From JAMOAW01 sp039908535 (GTDB lineage Bacteria > Pseudomonadota > Magnetococcia > Magnetococcales > JADFZT01): a stretch of DNA of 64,000 nt. Shown here piece after piece: positions 1-8,007 of this stretch. A program made the translations under genes and the position numbers. Each line of letters begins with the position of its first letter. Position 1 is the stretch's first letter. The notes under the pieces were generated by a model. The model searched no databases, was not told the DNA's origin, and saw only the letters and a list, made by a program, of their open reading frames with translations. The DNA lies in NCBI GenBank assembly GCA_039908535.1, contig JAMOAW010000020.1, forward strand, positions 16,288 through 80,287. Direction: 5' to 3'.

Positions 1-1
1 G

Positions 2-1678
2 CATCGCGATGGGAGATGTTTTCCTGTCTCTGTCATCTCTTCTTCTATTATCCGAAAGGAAAAGGTGTGCGGAGCTGTGGTGGCGTTTCGGGATATCACC
101 GAACGCATGCTCGCAGAAGAGGCCTTGCGCAAATCAACTGGTTTTCTGGAAAAGCTGTTCGATACCACCCATCTTTCCATCGCCTTTCTCGATCGTGATT
201 GCAACTTTATTCGCGTAAACCAATCATATGCGGACTCCTGCGGATTGGCAGCGGATTTCTTTCCTGGCAAAAATCATTTTGCCTTGTATCCACACCAGGA
301 AAACGAGGCCATTTTCCGCCAAACAATCGCAACTGGCGAAATGTTTTCGATAACAGCCCAACCTTTCAAATTCTCCAACCATCCCAAATGGGAGGTCACC
401 TATTGGGACTGGACGTTATACCCCATCAAGGACCAACATGGCATGGTGGAGTGGCTGATCTTCGTTCAGCGTGATGTGACCAGTCACAAACAAGCTGAGT
501 TAGAGCTGTTGCAAGCCAAAGAGCAGGCCGATCAGGCCGCCCAAGTCAAAAGCGAATTTCTAGCTGCTATGAGTCACGAAATCCGCACCCCCATGAATGT
601 GGTGTTGGGCATGTCTGAATTATTGCTGGAAACCGATCTCAACCCCATGCAGCGTCATTTTACCGAAATCATGCACAATTCTGGCAAGGCGTTATTGGGG
701 GTGATCAACGATGTCTTGGATTTTTCTCGTCTTGAGGCGGGACGATTGACACTCTCCGAAGTTGCCTTCTCACCCCGTCAGGTGGTGGAGGAGACGACCC
801 ATTTGATGCACATAGCAGCCGAAGAAAAAGGAGTTATTATGGAGGATTGGGTCAGTGCCGATATCCCGAAGGCCATCCTTGGGGATGATGGGCGCCTTCG
901 TCAAATTCTCATCAATCTATTGAGCAATGCGATCAAATTCACCCATCAAGGCCGGATAAATGTCCAATTAACCATGGATCCGGCCAAAGCGAAAACCGCG
1001 CTGCTGTTTTGTATCTCCGATACCGGCATCGGCATCGATCAAACACAGATAGACAATATTTTCGAGCAATTTACGCAAGCCAATACGGGAATTACCCGTC
1101 GTTATGGAGGGTCCGGGCTGGGACTAACCATCTCCCGAACACTGGTAGAAATGATGGGCGGTCGCATTTGGGTGGAAAGCCAATTGGGCCAGGGAAGCCA
1201 GTTTTTCTTCACGTTACCGGTGCGACTTGCGCAAGAACCCGCAAAATTGTCCACGGAACTCTCCCAGACCATTCATACAAAAAATCTGCGCATTTTGCTG
1301 GCCGAAGATGTTGAGGAGAACCAAATGCTGTTTGAGGCCTATCTCATGTACACATCTCATCAGTTGCTCATCGCAAAAGATGGAGAGGAGGCGGTGGCAC
1401 TGGTTCAACAAAATAGGTTCGATGTTATATTTATGGATGTACAGATGCCCAAGCTGGACGGCTACTCTGCAACCCATCAGATACGCCAGTGGGAGTACGA
1501 AACAGGCCGCTCGCCCGTGCCGATTATCGCCCTTTCGGCCCACGCCTTGGTGCAAGAAATTCAACGCAGCAAGGAGGCGGGCTGTGATCAATATTTAACC
1601 AAACCCATCAATAAAAAAAAGCTGCTGGAGGTTCTGCAACAGATTGCCAACGAACTTCCAAACGAACCTATGATTTAA
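2..1678 (+). CDS. Hybrid sensor histidine kinase with receiver domain (5' end outside window)
   Basis: The reading frame is open to the left edge, so this is a C-terminal fragment; a GTG at 65 is only an internal codon, because the codons before it already read as the end of a PAS domain (RDGRCFPV... AFRDITER). A second PAS-like segment follows. Then comes a HisKA dimerisation domain with the phospho-acceptor His in SHEIRTPMN (about residue 192 of the visible part), and a HATPase domain with N-box (LLSNAIKF), G1 (DTGIGID) and G2 (GGSGLGL). A C-terminal receiver domain has the acceptor Asp in FMDVQMP and the conserved Lys in YLTKPI. No DNA-binding output domain is present, so it probably passes phosphate to a separate partner that is not visible here. 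The stop codon lies at the edge of a degenerate intergenic repeat. The stimulus is unknown. Confidence 0.93.
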   Translation, partial: HRDGRCFPVSVISSSIIRKEKVCGAVVAFRDITERMLAEEALRKSTGFLEKLFDTTHLSIAFLDRDCNFIRVNQSYADSCGLAADFFPGKNHFALYPHQENEAIFRQTIATGEMFSITAQPFKFSNHPKWEVTYWDWTLYPIKDQHGMVEWLIFVQRDVTSHKQAELELLQAKEQADQAAQVKSEFLAAMSHEIRTPMNVVLGMSELLLETDLNPMQRHFTEIMHNSGKALLGVINDVLDFSRLEAGRLTLSEVAFSPRQVVEETTHLMHIAAEEKGVIMEDWVSADIPKAILGDDGRLRQILINLLSNAIKFTHQGRINVQLTMDPAKAKTALLFCISDTGIGIDQTQIDNIFEQFTQANTGITRRYGGSGLGLTISRTLVEMMGGRIWVESQLGQGSQFFFTLPVRLAQEPAKLSTELSQTIHTKNLRILLAEDVEENQMLFEAYLMYTSHQLLIAKDGEEAVALVQQNRFDVIFMDVQMPKLDGYSATHQIRQWEYETGRSPVPIIALSAHALVQEIQRSKEAGCDQYLTKPINKKKLLEVLQQIANELPNEPMI

Positions 1679-1735
1679 AAAAATAAGGAGGGCTGGGTCT
1701 TTGATTTTTTTCGACCGAAGGGCTTCATAATTCTC
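1676..1735 (+). repeat. Degenerate partial copy of the G/C-hairpin intergenic repeat (right half)
   Basis: This stretch aligns by eye with the right half of the better copy at 2046-2204: an A-run and AGGAGG-like tract, GGGTCTTTGATTTTTTTC, then a degenerate form of the GCCCGCAGGGC end. The strong hairpin is lost. It begins at the stop codon of the histidine kinase gene. Confidence 0.5.
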
Positions 1736-1764
1736 TTGACTTTTTAGCAACAAGGATCTATTAT
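1736..1764 (+). promoter_or_regulatory. Near-consensus sigma-70 type promoter
   Basis: TTGACT (1736-1741) is separated by 17 bases from TATTAT (1759-1764), one mismatch from consensus in each hexamer. Transcription would start near 1771. The next convincing start codon is about 760 bases downstream (2529), so the transcript would be either a long leader for the surface-protein gene or an untranslated RNA ending in the repeat hairpin at 2074-2095. Confidence 0.6.
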
Positions 1765-2045
1765 AAAAAAAATCGGATGAAGATTGATTTTGAATTTTCT
1801 TAAAATACACATAAAAACTTTATTTGGCTATCTGCATGTTTTTCTATTTACAGTTAATTTCAATCAAGCGAAGAGTCTAAAATTTTATAAAATGGATTTA
1901 TCGCAACTGATAAATTCATTTTTGTTTGGTAATTATTTTATAAAAAGATTTAGTACAACAATAGCCATAAATCTACAAAAAAATGTGACTGCCATTCATA
2001 TAACTAAAAAGTCGTATTGGAAACAATTTATCATCTGATTTAATA
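1765..2045. other. AT-rich intergenic stretch without a supported gene
   Basis: A low-complexity AT-rich sequence between the promoter and the first full repeat. The only open frame (from a TTG at 1784, 84 codons) is rich in Phe, Ile, Lys and Asn as expected from base composition, has no ribosome-binding site and resembles nothing I know. It could be the body of a non-coding transcript. Confidence 0.4.
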
Positions 2046-2204
2046 TATCAGAAAAATAAAAATCAAGACCTTGGGGGGGCGGAGAACCGCCCCCCAATTC
2101 CCCCCACCCTTTTCTTTTAATACTTAAAAAAAAGAGGGGGTTTGGTGGATTCATCCCCCAAGGTTTTGTCTTTGATTTTAATTTTTTGCCCGCAGGGCAT
2201 TATG
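2046..2204 (+). repeat. Full-length G/C-hairpin intergenic repeat, copy 1
   Basis: One of the most complete copies of the family. The left end is AATAAAAATCAAGACCTTGG. A 9-bp perfect stem (2074-2082 with 2087-2095, loop AGAA) follows, then a C-run, a T/A-rich centre, a second weaker G-run/C-run hairpin (about 2137-2160) and the right end GCCCGCAGGGCATTATG. That right end itself forms a small GCCC/GGGC hairpin just before an ATG. The flanking T- and A-runs could make it act as a bidirectional terminator. Confidence 0.85.
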
Positions 2205-2254
2205 TTCAATGTAAAAAATGTGGCAGAAAATTTGCTTTAAATCTGGATCACATC

Positions 2255-2397
2255 CATAAAAAAATACAAATAAAAACCCAGGAGGCAATAAATCGCCCCC
2301 CATTTTCTTCTTATATTTTAATAAAAAATATAAGAAGGGTTATGAGAGATTCATTCCCTAAAGGTTTGATTCTATTTTTTGCCCGGAGGGCATTATG
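2255..2397 (+). repeat. Diverged G/C-hairpin intergenic repeat, copy 2 (tandem to copy 1)
   Basis: The order of parts is the same as in copy 1 but more diverged: AATAAAAACCCAGGAGGC, a C-run, a T-rich centre, ATTCATTCCCTAAAGGTTTG and the right end GCCCGGAGGGCATTATG. The sequence after each right end (ATTATGTTCAATG and ATTATGTTTAATG) is also alike. Copies 1 and 2 therefore look like a tandem duplication of a unit of about 195 bp. Confidence 0.7.
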
Positions 2398-2528
2398 TTT
2401 AATGAAACAAGAGAATGCTGTAAAATTTTAACATCTCTATACTCGTTTTTTCAAAACCTAAATCTAAATATCAAAAAAACAACGCATGCCGATCAAATGC
2501 TAATTTTAATTAAAAAAGGTCTAAACTA

Positions 2529-4478
2529 ATGGAAATGAATGAAAAAAAATCACTCTCAGAAAAAGACAACAAAGGCCAATCCAGCCGAATTTCGGAAATG
2601 GTTTGGGCTTCTGTACTCACCATTGCTGCGGCGCACAATGCCTATGCCGATCTCACCTCGCAAGACAACGACCAAGATTTGTCTAACAATCAGTTAGATC
2701 CTCTGATGAATCAGAGAAGACTTGATAAAGAAATTCTCAAAGATGATTCCGGTGGCAATGTTGCCGCACGTGGTGCAGGCGTTGCCGGCAAACAAGAAGA
2801 AAAATTGATTGAAAGCCGTGACTCCGAAGCCGTCACCAGAATGCATTTGGGTGAAGGTGGTGAAGGAATGGTGGCGATGAACGCCGATCTCTCTATCGCC
2901 GATTTTAATGCCACCTCCCAAGATGATTCGGTTTTAATGGCCCAACTCTCAGGAAGTGCCGATCAAGGCAATGCAGCCCAGGGCGATGGCAACCATTTAG
3001 ACCTCCATTCCGGTTCATCCGCACCGGGTGCTCCCGATGGAAGTGGTAACTTTGGTCATATTGTCCTTGCCGATGCAGGCAATTCAGCAACGATTTCCGG
3101 CAGTTCAGGTGGTGGTTCCCACGCCGCTGCAACAGAGGGTGCTGGCGGGGCATCTGCTGCAAGTATGAGTCCAACCATGCTGGCAATGCTGGGTGTTGGA
3201 GCTGTCGCCATTGGTGCTCTTGCCATTGGAGGCAGTGGTGGCGATGACACAGGTGGGGACACAGGTGGGGACACAGGTGGGGATGTCATATTAAACACAC
3301 CCGGTACGGCTATTGACGGATATATAGCTGGTGCAACTGTATTTTATGATGCCAATGGTAACGGCGTCCAAGATGCCAACGAAACCTTCTCTACGACGAC
3401 AGATTCATCCGGTAACTTTAGCCTAACTGGCTATACACAAACCCCAGAGGGACAAATCGTGGTGGCTGCGGGAGGAACCGATGTTCTAACCGGAAACGTT
3501 ATCCACACCTCCATGGTCGCCCCGGTCTCCGCCTCCGGCGAAGTGGTGGTCTCTCCATTTACCACTTTGTTGGCTGCAGGCGTAGATGAGGCGGCACTCA
3601 AGGCGGCTATGGGAATTGATCCCAGTGTAGATCTCTCCACCTACGACCCTGTCGCTGCTCTCACCAGCAGTGATCCCGCTGTAGCCGCCGCCGCTGAACA
3701 TGCCATGATTGCGGCTCAGCAAGTGATGACCGTCTTGCAGGTGGCGGGTGCTTCAGCTGGACCTGGGGCCTCTGCCGCCGATATCGCACACGCGGTCTCC
3801 AATGCGGCCTCGTCGATGGGATCTGCCATTTCAGGTGGGGCTGCGGATCTAGGGGCCATCGTAAACCATGTTTTTGCAGATGATCCAACGCTCTCGGCAT
3901 CCGTTAATGCGGTCAATGCCAATATTCAAGCAAGTCTAGAAGGCAATCTCTCCTCCTCCCTTATATCAGGGAATGCGGGTGCCTTGTTTGACGCTTTAGG
4001 TGCCATTTCTGTGGCCCAGACCGGCTTTGTCAATGCGGTTTCCAATGGCAATGATCTTGGCTCCACTTGGGCCAATTCCGATTATATCTCCGCGCAAGAT
4101 TCCGCTGTCGTGGTTGATTTAAACGGGGCTATGCACGATTTCCTCTCCTCGCAGGGTGTCACAAGCTTAGCAGGGGCAAATTTTACCATCTCCGACACCA
4201 CGTTTTTAACGGATCTGCTTTCCGGTGACGTGGCAGGAATCAACAGTATCGCCGACTTGGGCGGATCGGCGACAGTCGAGATCACCGATGCCGATTTCTT
4301 AGCCCAATTGATGTCTGGTACCATTGGTAATGGGGGCGGATTGGCGGATTTGGGGGTAGATATCGTGCTTGACGATGGGGCGATGAATGGCTTGGATAGC
4401 GCATTGTTTACCGAACTTCAAAATCAAATCGCTTCAGGGGATTTGGGCATTTCGGTGACAGATTTGGGAGACTATTAA
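2529..4478 (+). CDS. Putative secreted surface protein, likely substrate of the adjacent type I exporter
   Basis: 649 aa, starting at ATG 2529 (AAAGGT lies 9 bases upstream). The N-terminus has a charged stretch and a weakly hydrophobic segment (about residues 25-40), then an acidic, Gly/Ser/Asp-rich region without cysteine. A Gly/Ala-rich hydrophobic segment (about 213-236) is followed by a three-fold DTGG repeat. A domain beginning DGYIAGATVFYDANGNG (about 261-324) resembles Sdr B-like, calcium-binding modules of surface proteins. The remaining ~320 residues are Ala/Ser/Asp-rich with no motif I recognise, ending in DLGDY. The next three genes encode a complete type I secretion machine, which suggests that this is its cargo; that is inference, because no RTX nonapeptides are visible. 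A role as adhesin or surface-layer/sheath protein is plausible but unproven. Confidence 0.72.
   Translation: MEMNEKKSLSEKDNKGQSSRISEMVWASVLTIAAAHNAYADLTSQDNDQDLSNNQLDPLMNQRRLDKEILKDDSGGNVAARGAGVAGKQEEKLIESRDSEAVTRMHLGEGGEGMVAMNADLSIADFNATSQDDSVLMAQLSGSADQGNAAQGDGNHLDLHSGSSAPGAPDGSGNFGHIVLADAGNSATISGSSGGGSHAAATEGAGGASAASMSPTMLAMLGVGAVAIGALAIGGSGGDDTGGDTGGDTGGDVILNTPGTAIDGYIAGATVFYDANGNGVQDANETFSTTTDSSGNFSLTGYTQTPEGQIVVAAGGTDVLTGNVIHTSMVAPVSASGEVVVSPFTTLLAAGVDEAALKAAMGIDPSVDLSTYDPVAALTSSDPAVAAAAEHAMIAAQQVMTVLQVAGASAGPGASAADIAHAVSNAASSMGSAISGGAADLGAIVNHVFADDPTLSASVNAVNANIQASLEGNLSSSLISGNAGALFDALGAISVAQTGFVNAVSNGNDLGSTWANSDYISAQDSAVVVDLNGAMHDFLSSQGVTSLAGANFTISDTTFLTDLLSGDVAGINSIADLGGSATVEITDADFLAQLMSGTIGNGGGLADLGVDIVLDDGAMNGLDSALFTELQNQIASGDLGISVTDLGDY
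3246..3284 (+). repeat. In-frame 12-bp tandem repeat encoding DTGG units
   Basis: Three copies of GACACAGGTGGG encode (DTGG)3, directly after the hydrophobic Gly/Ala-rich segment of the surface protein. Such a repeat could vary in number by slippage without changing frame. Confidence 0.85.
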
Positions 4479-4489
4479 TCCGAAATAAT

Positions 4490-4527
4490 CGTTGTGCAAC
4501 GGTTTTTGATCTGGCCGTTGCACAACG
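4490..4527 (+). promoter_or_regulatory. 13-bp perfect stem-loop between surface-protein and exporter genes
   Basis: CGTTGTGCAACGG (4490-4502) pairs with CCGTTGCACAACG (4515-4527) around a 12-base loop, 11 bases after the stop codon of the surface-protein gene. No T-run follows, so it is not a classic intrinsic terminator. It more likely protects the upstream mRNA 3' end or reduces read-through into the exporter genes, allowing cargo to be made in excess of the machine. Confidence 0.7.
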
Positions 4528-4653
4528 AAAGGGTTCCAACAAAAGGCAACTCATTTTCGGAGAGTGACCTGCTTATTTGACCTGATCAACAAAGTCGTCA
4601 CTCAAAAGGTGAGTGTACACTCACCAAAAATTTTGGAATCAGGATACAATCCC

Positions 4654-6621
4654 GTGGCGTTAAGAATCAACATTACCTCAGGGGCCTTTCTTACATCACT
4701 GCTGGAAAAAGAACGCGGGCCGATTGCCAAACTTCTCCTGGACAGTCGCCGCGTTTTTGTTTTTGCCATTTTTTTGACAGCCGTTACCGAAATTTTGTCG
4801 ATTGCCCCGATCCTCTTTATGGTCAATCTATTTGATCGGGTGATTTCGAGCCGCAGTGTGGTGACGCTCATCTCTTTGACGGTCTTATTGTTTGCTGTCT
4901 ATGCCTTTGACAATTCTTTGGAATGGGTCCGCAGACGCTTGATGACCCGTTTTGCCATGCGCCTGGATTGGGACATTGCCATTGATGTTTTTGATGCCTC
5001 GTTTCGTCGTTTTGCTGGGCTTAAACCGGTAAACGTGCAGCAAATTATGGGTGATGTGGTTGAATTGCGAAATTTTTTTCAAGGCCGTCTATTGATCGGG
5101 GTTATGGAAGCCCCATTTGCAATTGTATTTGCTGTTATTGCCTCATTTTTCCATATTTGGCTCTCCTATTTTGCTTTTGGTGCGCTGACAACACTCATGC
5201 TTTTATCCTATTTCAAGCAAAGGGCGGCCACCCCTTTGATGCGCAGAGCCAATCAATCCGCCGCTGAAACCAATCAAATGGTGGCGGAGTCTTTACGTCA
5301 TTCAGAGACCGCTTTGGCGTTGGGAATGATGGGGACCATCCGCAATAAATGGTATAAAGCCCATCAAGACGATCTTTTGCTGCAAGCCCATGGAACGGAG
5401 GTTGGGGGGTTGATTGGTGGTGCTGCCTCTGTATTAACCCGATCCATGCCACAACTCTCCATGGCTTTGATGGTTTATTTATCCATCATGAACGAAGTCA
5501 CGGGGGGAATGGCGATTGGAGGGATGTTTCTCATATCAAAAACCATGCGTCCGATACAAACGATGATGAATGAATGGCATAAAATCATTCAAGTCAAGCT
5601 GGCCTTAGAACGATTGGAACGGCTTTTGGGTCAAGACGAAGTATGGCAAGATAAGATGCCCTTACCTGCCGCGACTGGAGAGTTAGAGGTTGTTAAGTTA
5701 ATTGCCATGCCAGCCAACAAAAATCGGACCTTGCTGACTGGAATCCATTTTACGCTCCAACCAGGAACCGTTTTGGCGATCATTGGCCCCAGTGCCTCTG
5801 GGAAAACCACCTTGGCCAAACATCTTGTGGGGATCATGCGTCCCACCTCTGGGGTTGTGCGCTTGGATGGGGCGGATATCGCCGACTGGATTCGCGCCGA
5901 ACATGTTCCCCATTTGGGATATGTACCACAAGATGTCATGGTTTTAGAAGGAAGCGTTGCCGAAAACATCGCCCGTATGGGCACAGTCAATTCACAAGAG
6001 GTCGTCCGGGCGGCCCAACTTGTGGGGCTTCACCGAACCATTTTATCTTTTCCAAATGGCTATGAAACACAAATCGGACCCGGAGGATATGTCCTGACTG
6101 GGGGTCAAAAGCAGCGTTTATTGATCGCCCGTGCCCTGTATGGCAACCCGAAGCTCGTTGTGATGGATGAACCCAGTTCCAGCCTGGATATGGCTGCGGA
6201 ACAAGCATTGATTGAAACCATTAAAACCCTAAGGAATCAAAATACTACTGTAGTACTAACCACTCATCGACCCAATTTGGTAGCGATTTCTGACTATTTA
6301 TTGGTGTTGGAAAATGGGTATCAGACGGCCTTTGGACCCACCAAAGAGTTGGGTGAAAATGCCGCGCGTCTAGCCAATCAAAAGGCCCTTTCTCAAACAC
6401 CCGCGTCCTCAACGACACCCTCTAAAACAACCACTGCTCTCTCCCCAGAGCCACCTCCTGTAACACCCGTTCTGCTCAAAAAGACGGCGGTGCCAGAGGC
6501 GAAACGCCGTCTGAACGCAACCGGCAAACCAAAAAAGGCTCCTACCCACTCCTCTATCCCCTCAACTGAGAAAAAGGCGATAAAAGTGGAGAGCAAAATT
6601 ACCGCAGAGGAAGCCTCGTGA
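4654..6621 (+). CDS. Type I secretion ABC transporter (PrtD/LapB type permease-ATPase)
   Basis: Inner-membrane ATP-binding exporter of a type I secretion system. The N-terminal half has several membrane segments (first at about residues 31-55 from this start). The C-terminal ATPase has Walker A GPSASGKTT, the signature LTGGQKQR, Walker B LVVMDEPSSSLD and the switch His in TTHR. It lacks the N-terminal peptidase domain of bacteriocin exporters, which places it with the PrtD-like group. An unusual Ser/Pro/Thr/Lys-rich tail of about 70 residues follows the ATPase. Start: GTG 4654 has AGGA 9 bases upstream; the same frame is open from GTG 4564, but there the purine-rich box sits only one base before the start. 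It overlaps the next gene by GTGA. Confidence 0.9.
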   Translation: MALRINITSGAFLTSLLEKERGPIAKLLLDSRRVFVFAIFLTAVTEILSIAPILFMVNLFDRVISSRSVVTLISLTVLLFAVYAFDNSLEWVRRRLMTRFAMRLDWDIAIDVFDASFRRFAGLKPVNVQQIMGDVVELRNFFQGRLLIGVMEAPFAIVFAVIASFFHIWLSYFAFGALTTLMLLSYFKQRAATPLMRRANQSAAETNQMVAESLRHSETALALGMMGTIRNKWYKAHQDDLLLQAHGTEVGGLIGGAASVLTRSMPQLSMALMVYLSIMNEVTGGMAIGGMFLISKTMRPIQTMMNEWHKIIQVKLALERLERLLGQDEVWQDKMPLPAATGELEVVKLIAMPANKNRTLLTGIHFTLQPGTVLAIIGPSASGKTTLAKHLVGIMRPTSGVVRLDGADIADWIRAEHVPHLGYVPQDVMVLEGSVAENIARMGTVNSQEVVRAAQLVGLHRTILSFPNGYETQIGPGGYVLTGGQKQRLLIARALYGNPKLVVMDEPSSSLDMAAEQALIETIKTLRNQNTTVVLTTHRPNLVAISDYLLVLENGYQTAFGPTKELGENAARLANQKALSQTPASSTTPSKTTTALSPEPPPVTPVLLKKTAVPEAKRRLNATGKPKKAPTHSSIPSTEKKAIKVESKITAEEAS

Positions 6622-8006
6622 TAAAAAAAATTTTGCAGGCTTGGCGGCAAGCAATCAATCCCTATCAACGAGATAAACTCACCCCGCGTTATAATTTGGA
6701 ACCGATTACCATTGTGGAATCGGATCTCAAAAAAATTTCGTTCCGATATTTTTTGTGGGCCTTTGTTCTGTTTTTTATCTGGGCCTCTTATGCCCCTTTG
6801 GATGCTGGGGTGCATTTAAATGGAACAATTATCGTACAAGGCAACCGCAAGGCCGTACAACATCCCCATGGGGGAGTGGTAGACGAAATTTTGATTTATG
6901 AAGGATCCCAGGTAAAACAAGGAGATGTCTTAATTCGCATCAATCAATTAAGTACCCAGGCCGATTTGAATAGCAAAGAGTTAGATTATATCAACGCCCT
7001 TTGTGAAGAGTCCCGTCTCATCGCGGAACGAGAGAGGCTCAATAAAATTCACTGGCTGGATGAGTTAATAGCCTTTGGTTCAACGACCAAAGTAGAAGAA
7101 GCCAAAATGATGCAGGTCCGCTTGATCAATTCTCGCAGACAAGATTTTAACAATAAAGTCAGTATACTCCAAGAACAGATTGCCGGTTTGGAGCAACTGA
7201 TCACGGAGTTGCAAGGCATTATCAAAATTCGCAAGCATCAGTTAGAGTTGATTACCGAGGATGCCAAAAACAATGCCGATTTAGCGAAAGAAGGGTATGT
7301 TTCCCAAAGTCACGCCAATGAACTGGAACGGGCACGCAGTGATCTATTGGCCAATATTGCCTCGACCATTGCCGATATTTCTAAACATCGTTCCAATATT
7401 ACCTCGGCCAAATTGCAGATTGCCCAAGAGACCTCGGCTTTTTTTAAAGATGTGGATGCGGCACTCAAAGATGTTCAACAAAAACGCAAATCGTTGCAAA
7501 CGGCGGTTGATTCGTTGCGTTTTAACCTCAGTTTAACAGATCTAAAAGCTCCCGTCAGTGGCACTGTAGTTGGTTTGAATGTCTATACGGTAGGAGGGGT
7601 GATCAAAGGAGGGGATGTTTTGATGGAGATTGTCCCCATTTCGGAGCAGTTAATCATCGATGCCAAAGTTCCTACACATTTGATTGATAAGGTAAGAAAA
7701 GGTTTAGATGCCGACATACGTTTTACAGCGTTCAGTTTGGTCACCACCCCGGTCATTCCTGGAAAGGTTATTTTGGTCGGGGCAGATCGACTGTTAAAAT
7801 CGGCTCAAGATGATCCCATGACCCCCGCAGAATATTATCTGGCGCAAGTGGAGACCACACAAAAAGGGTATAAACTGTTAGGAAATAACGTCATACAGGC
7901 GGGGATGCCGGTGGATGTTATTGTCAAAACAGGAGAACGCACCTTCTTGAGTTATATCCTTAAACCCATTATGGATCGTTTTGCGGTATCGTTTAAGGAG
8001 GATTAA
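6618..8006 (+). CDS. Type I secretion membrane-fusion protein (HlyD/PrtE family)
   Basis: 462 aa periplasmic adaptor linking the ABC exporter to the outer-membrane channel. It has a short cytoplasmic N-terminus, one membrane anchor (about residues 37-54, FLWAFVLFFIWASYAPL), a lipoyl-like first half (VQHPHGGVVDEI), long helical hairpins rich in Glu, Gln, Lys and Leu, the returning lipoyl half (LKAPVSGTVVGL) and a beta-barrel domain. Length and order are typical for the family. It starts at GTG 6618, which overlaps the stop of the ABC gene and is preceded by GAGG at a good distance, so the two are translationally coupled. Confidence 0.92.
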   Translation: MIKKILQAWRQAINPYQRDKLTPRYNLEPITIVESDLKKISFRYFLWAFVLFFIWASYAPLDAGVHLNGTIIVQGNRKAVQHPHGGVVDEILIYEGSQVKQGDVLIRINQLSTQADLNSKELDYINALCEESRLIAERERLNKIHWLDELIAFGSTTKVEEAKMMQVRLINSRRQDFNNKVSILQEQIAGLEQLITELQGIIKIRKHQLELITEDAKNNADLAKEGYVSQSHANELERARSDLLANIASTIADISKHRSNITSAKLQIAQETSAFFKDVDAALKDVQQKRKSLQTAVDSLRFNLSLTDLKAPVSGTVVGLNVYTVGGVIKGGDVLMEIVPISEQLIIDAKVPTHLIDKVRKGLDADIRFTAFSLVTTPVIPGKVILVGADRLLKSAQDDPMTPAEYYLAQVETTQKGYKLLGNNVIQAGMPVDVIVKTGERTFLSYILKPIMDRFAVSFKED

Positions 8007-8007
8007 A

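Noticed and set aside
65..1678. Complete histidine kinase starting at GTG 65
   Set aside because: The frame is open to the window edge and the upstream codons continue a PAS domain, so the real start is outside.
1784..2038. 84-codon frame after the strong promoter
   Set aside because: TTG start, no ribosome-binding site, composition as expected for AT-rich DNA and no similarity to any protein I know.
2186..2431. 81-codon frame with a CKKCG zinc-ribbon-like start
   Set aside because: It begins in the right end of repeat copy 1 and runs through copy 2; the residues come from repeat sequence and there is no ribosome-binding site at the TTG.
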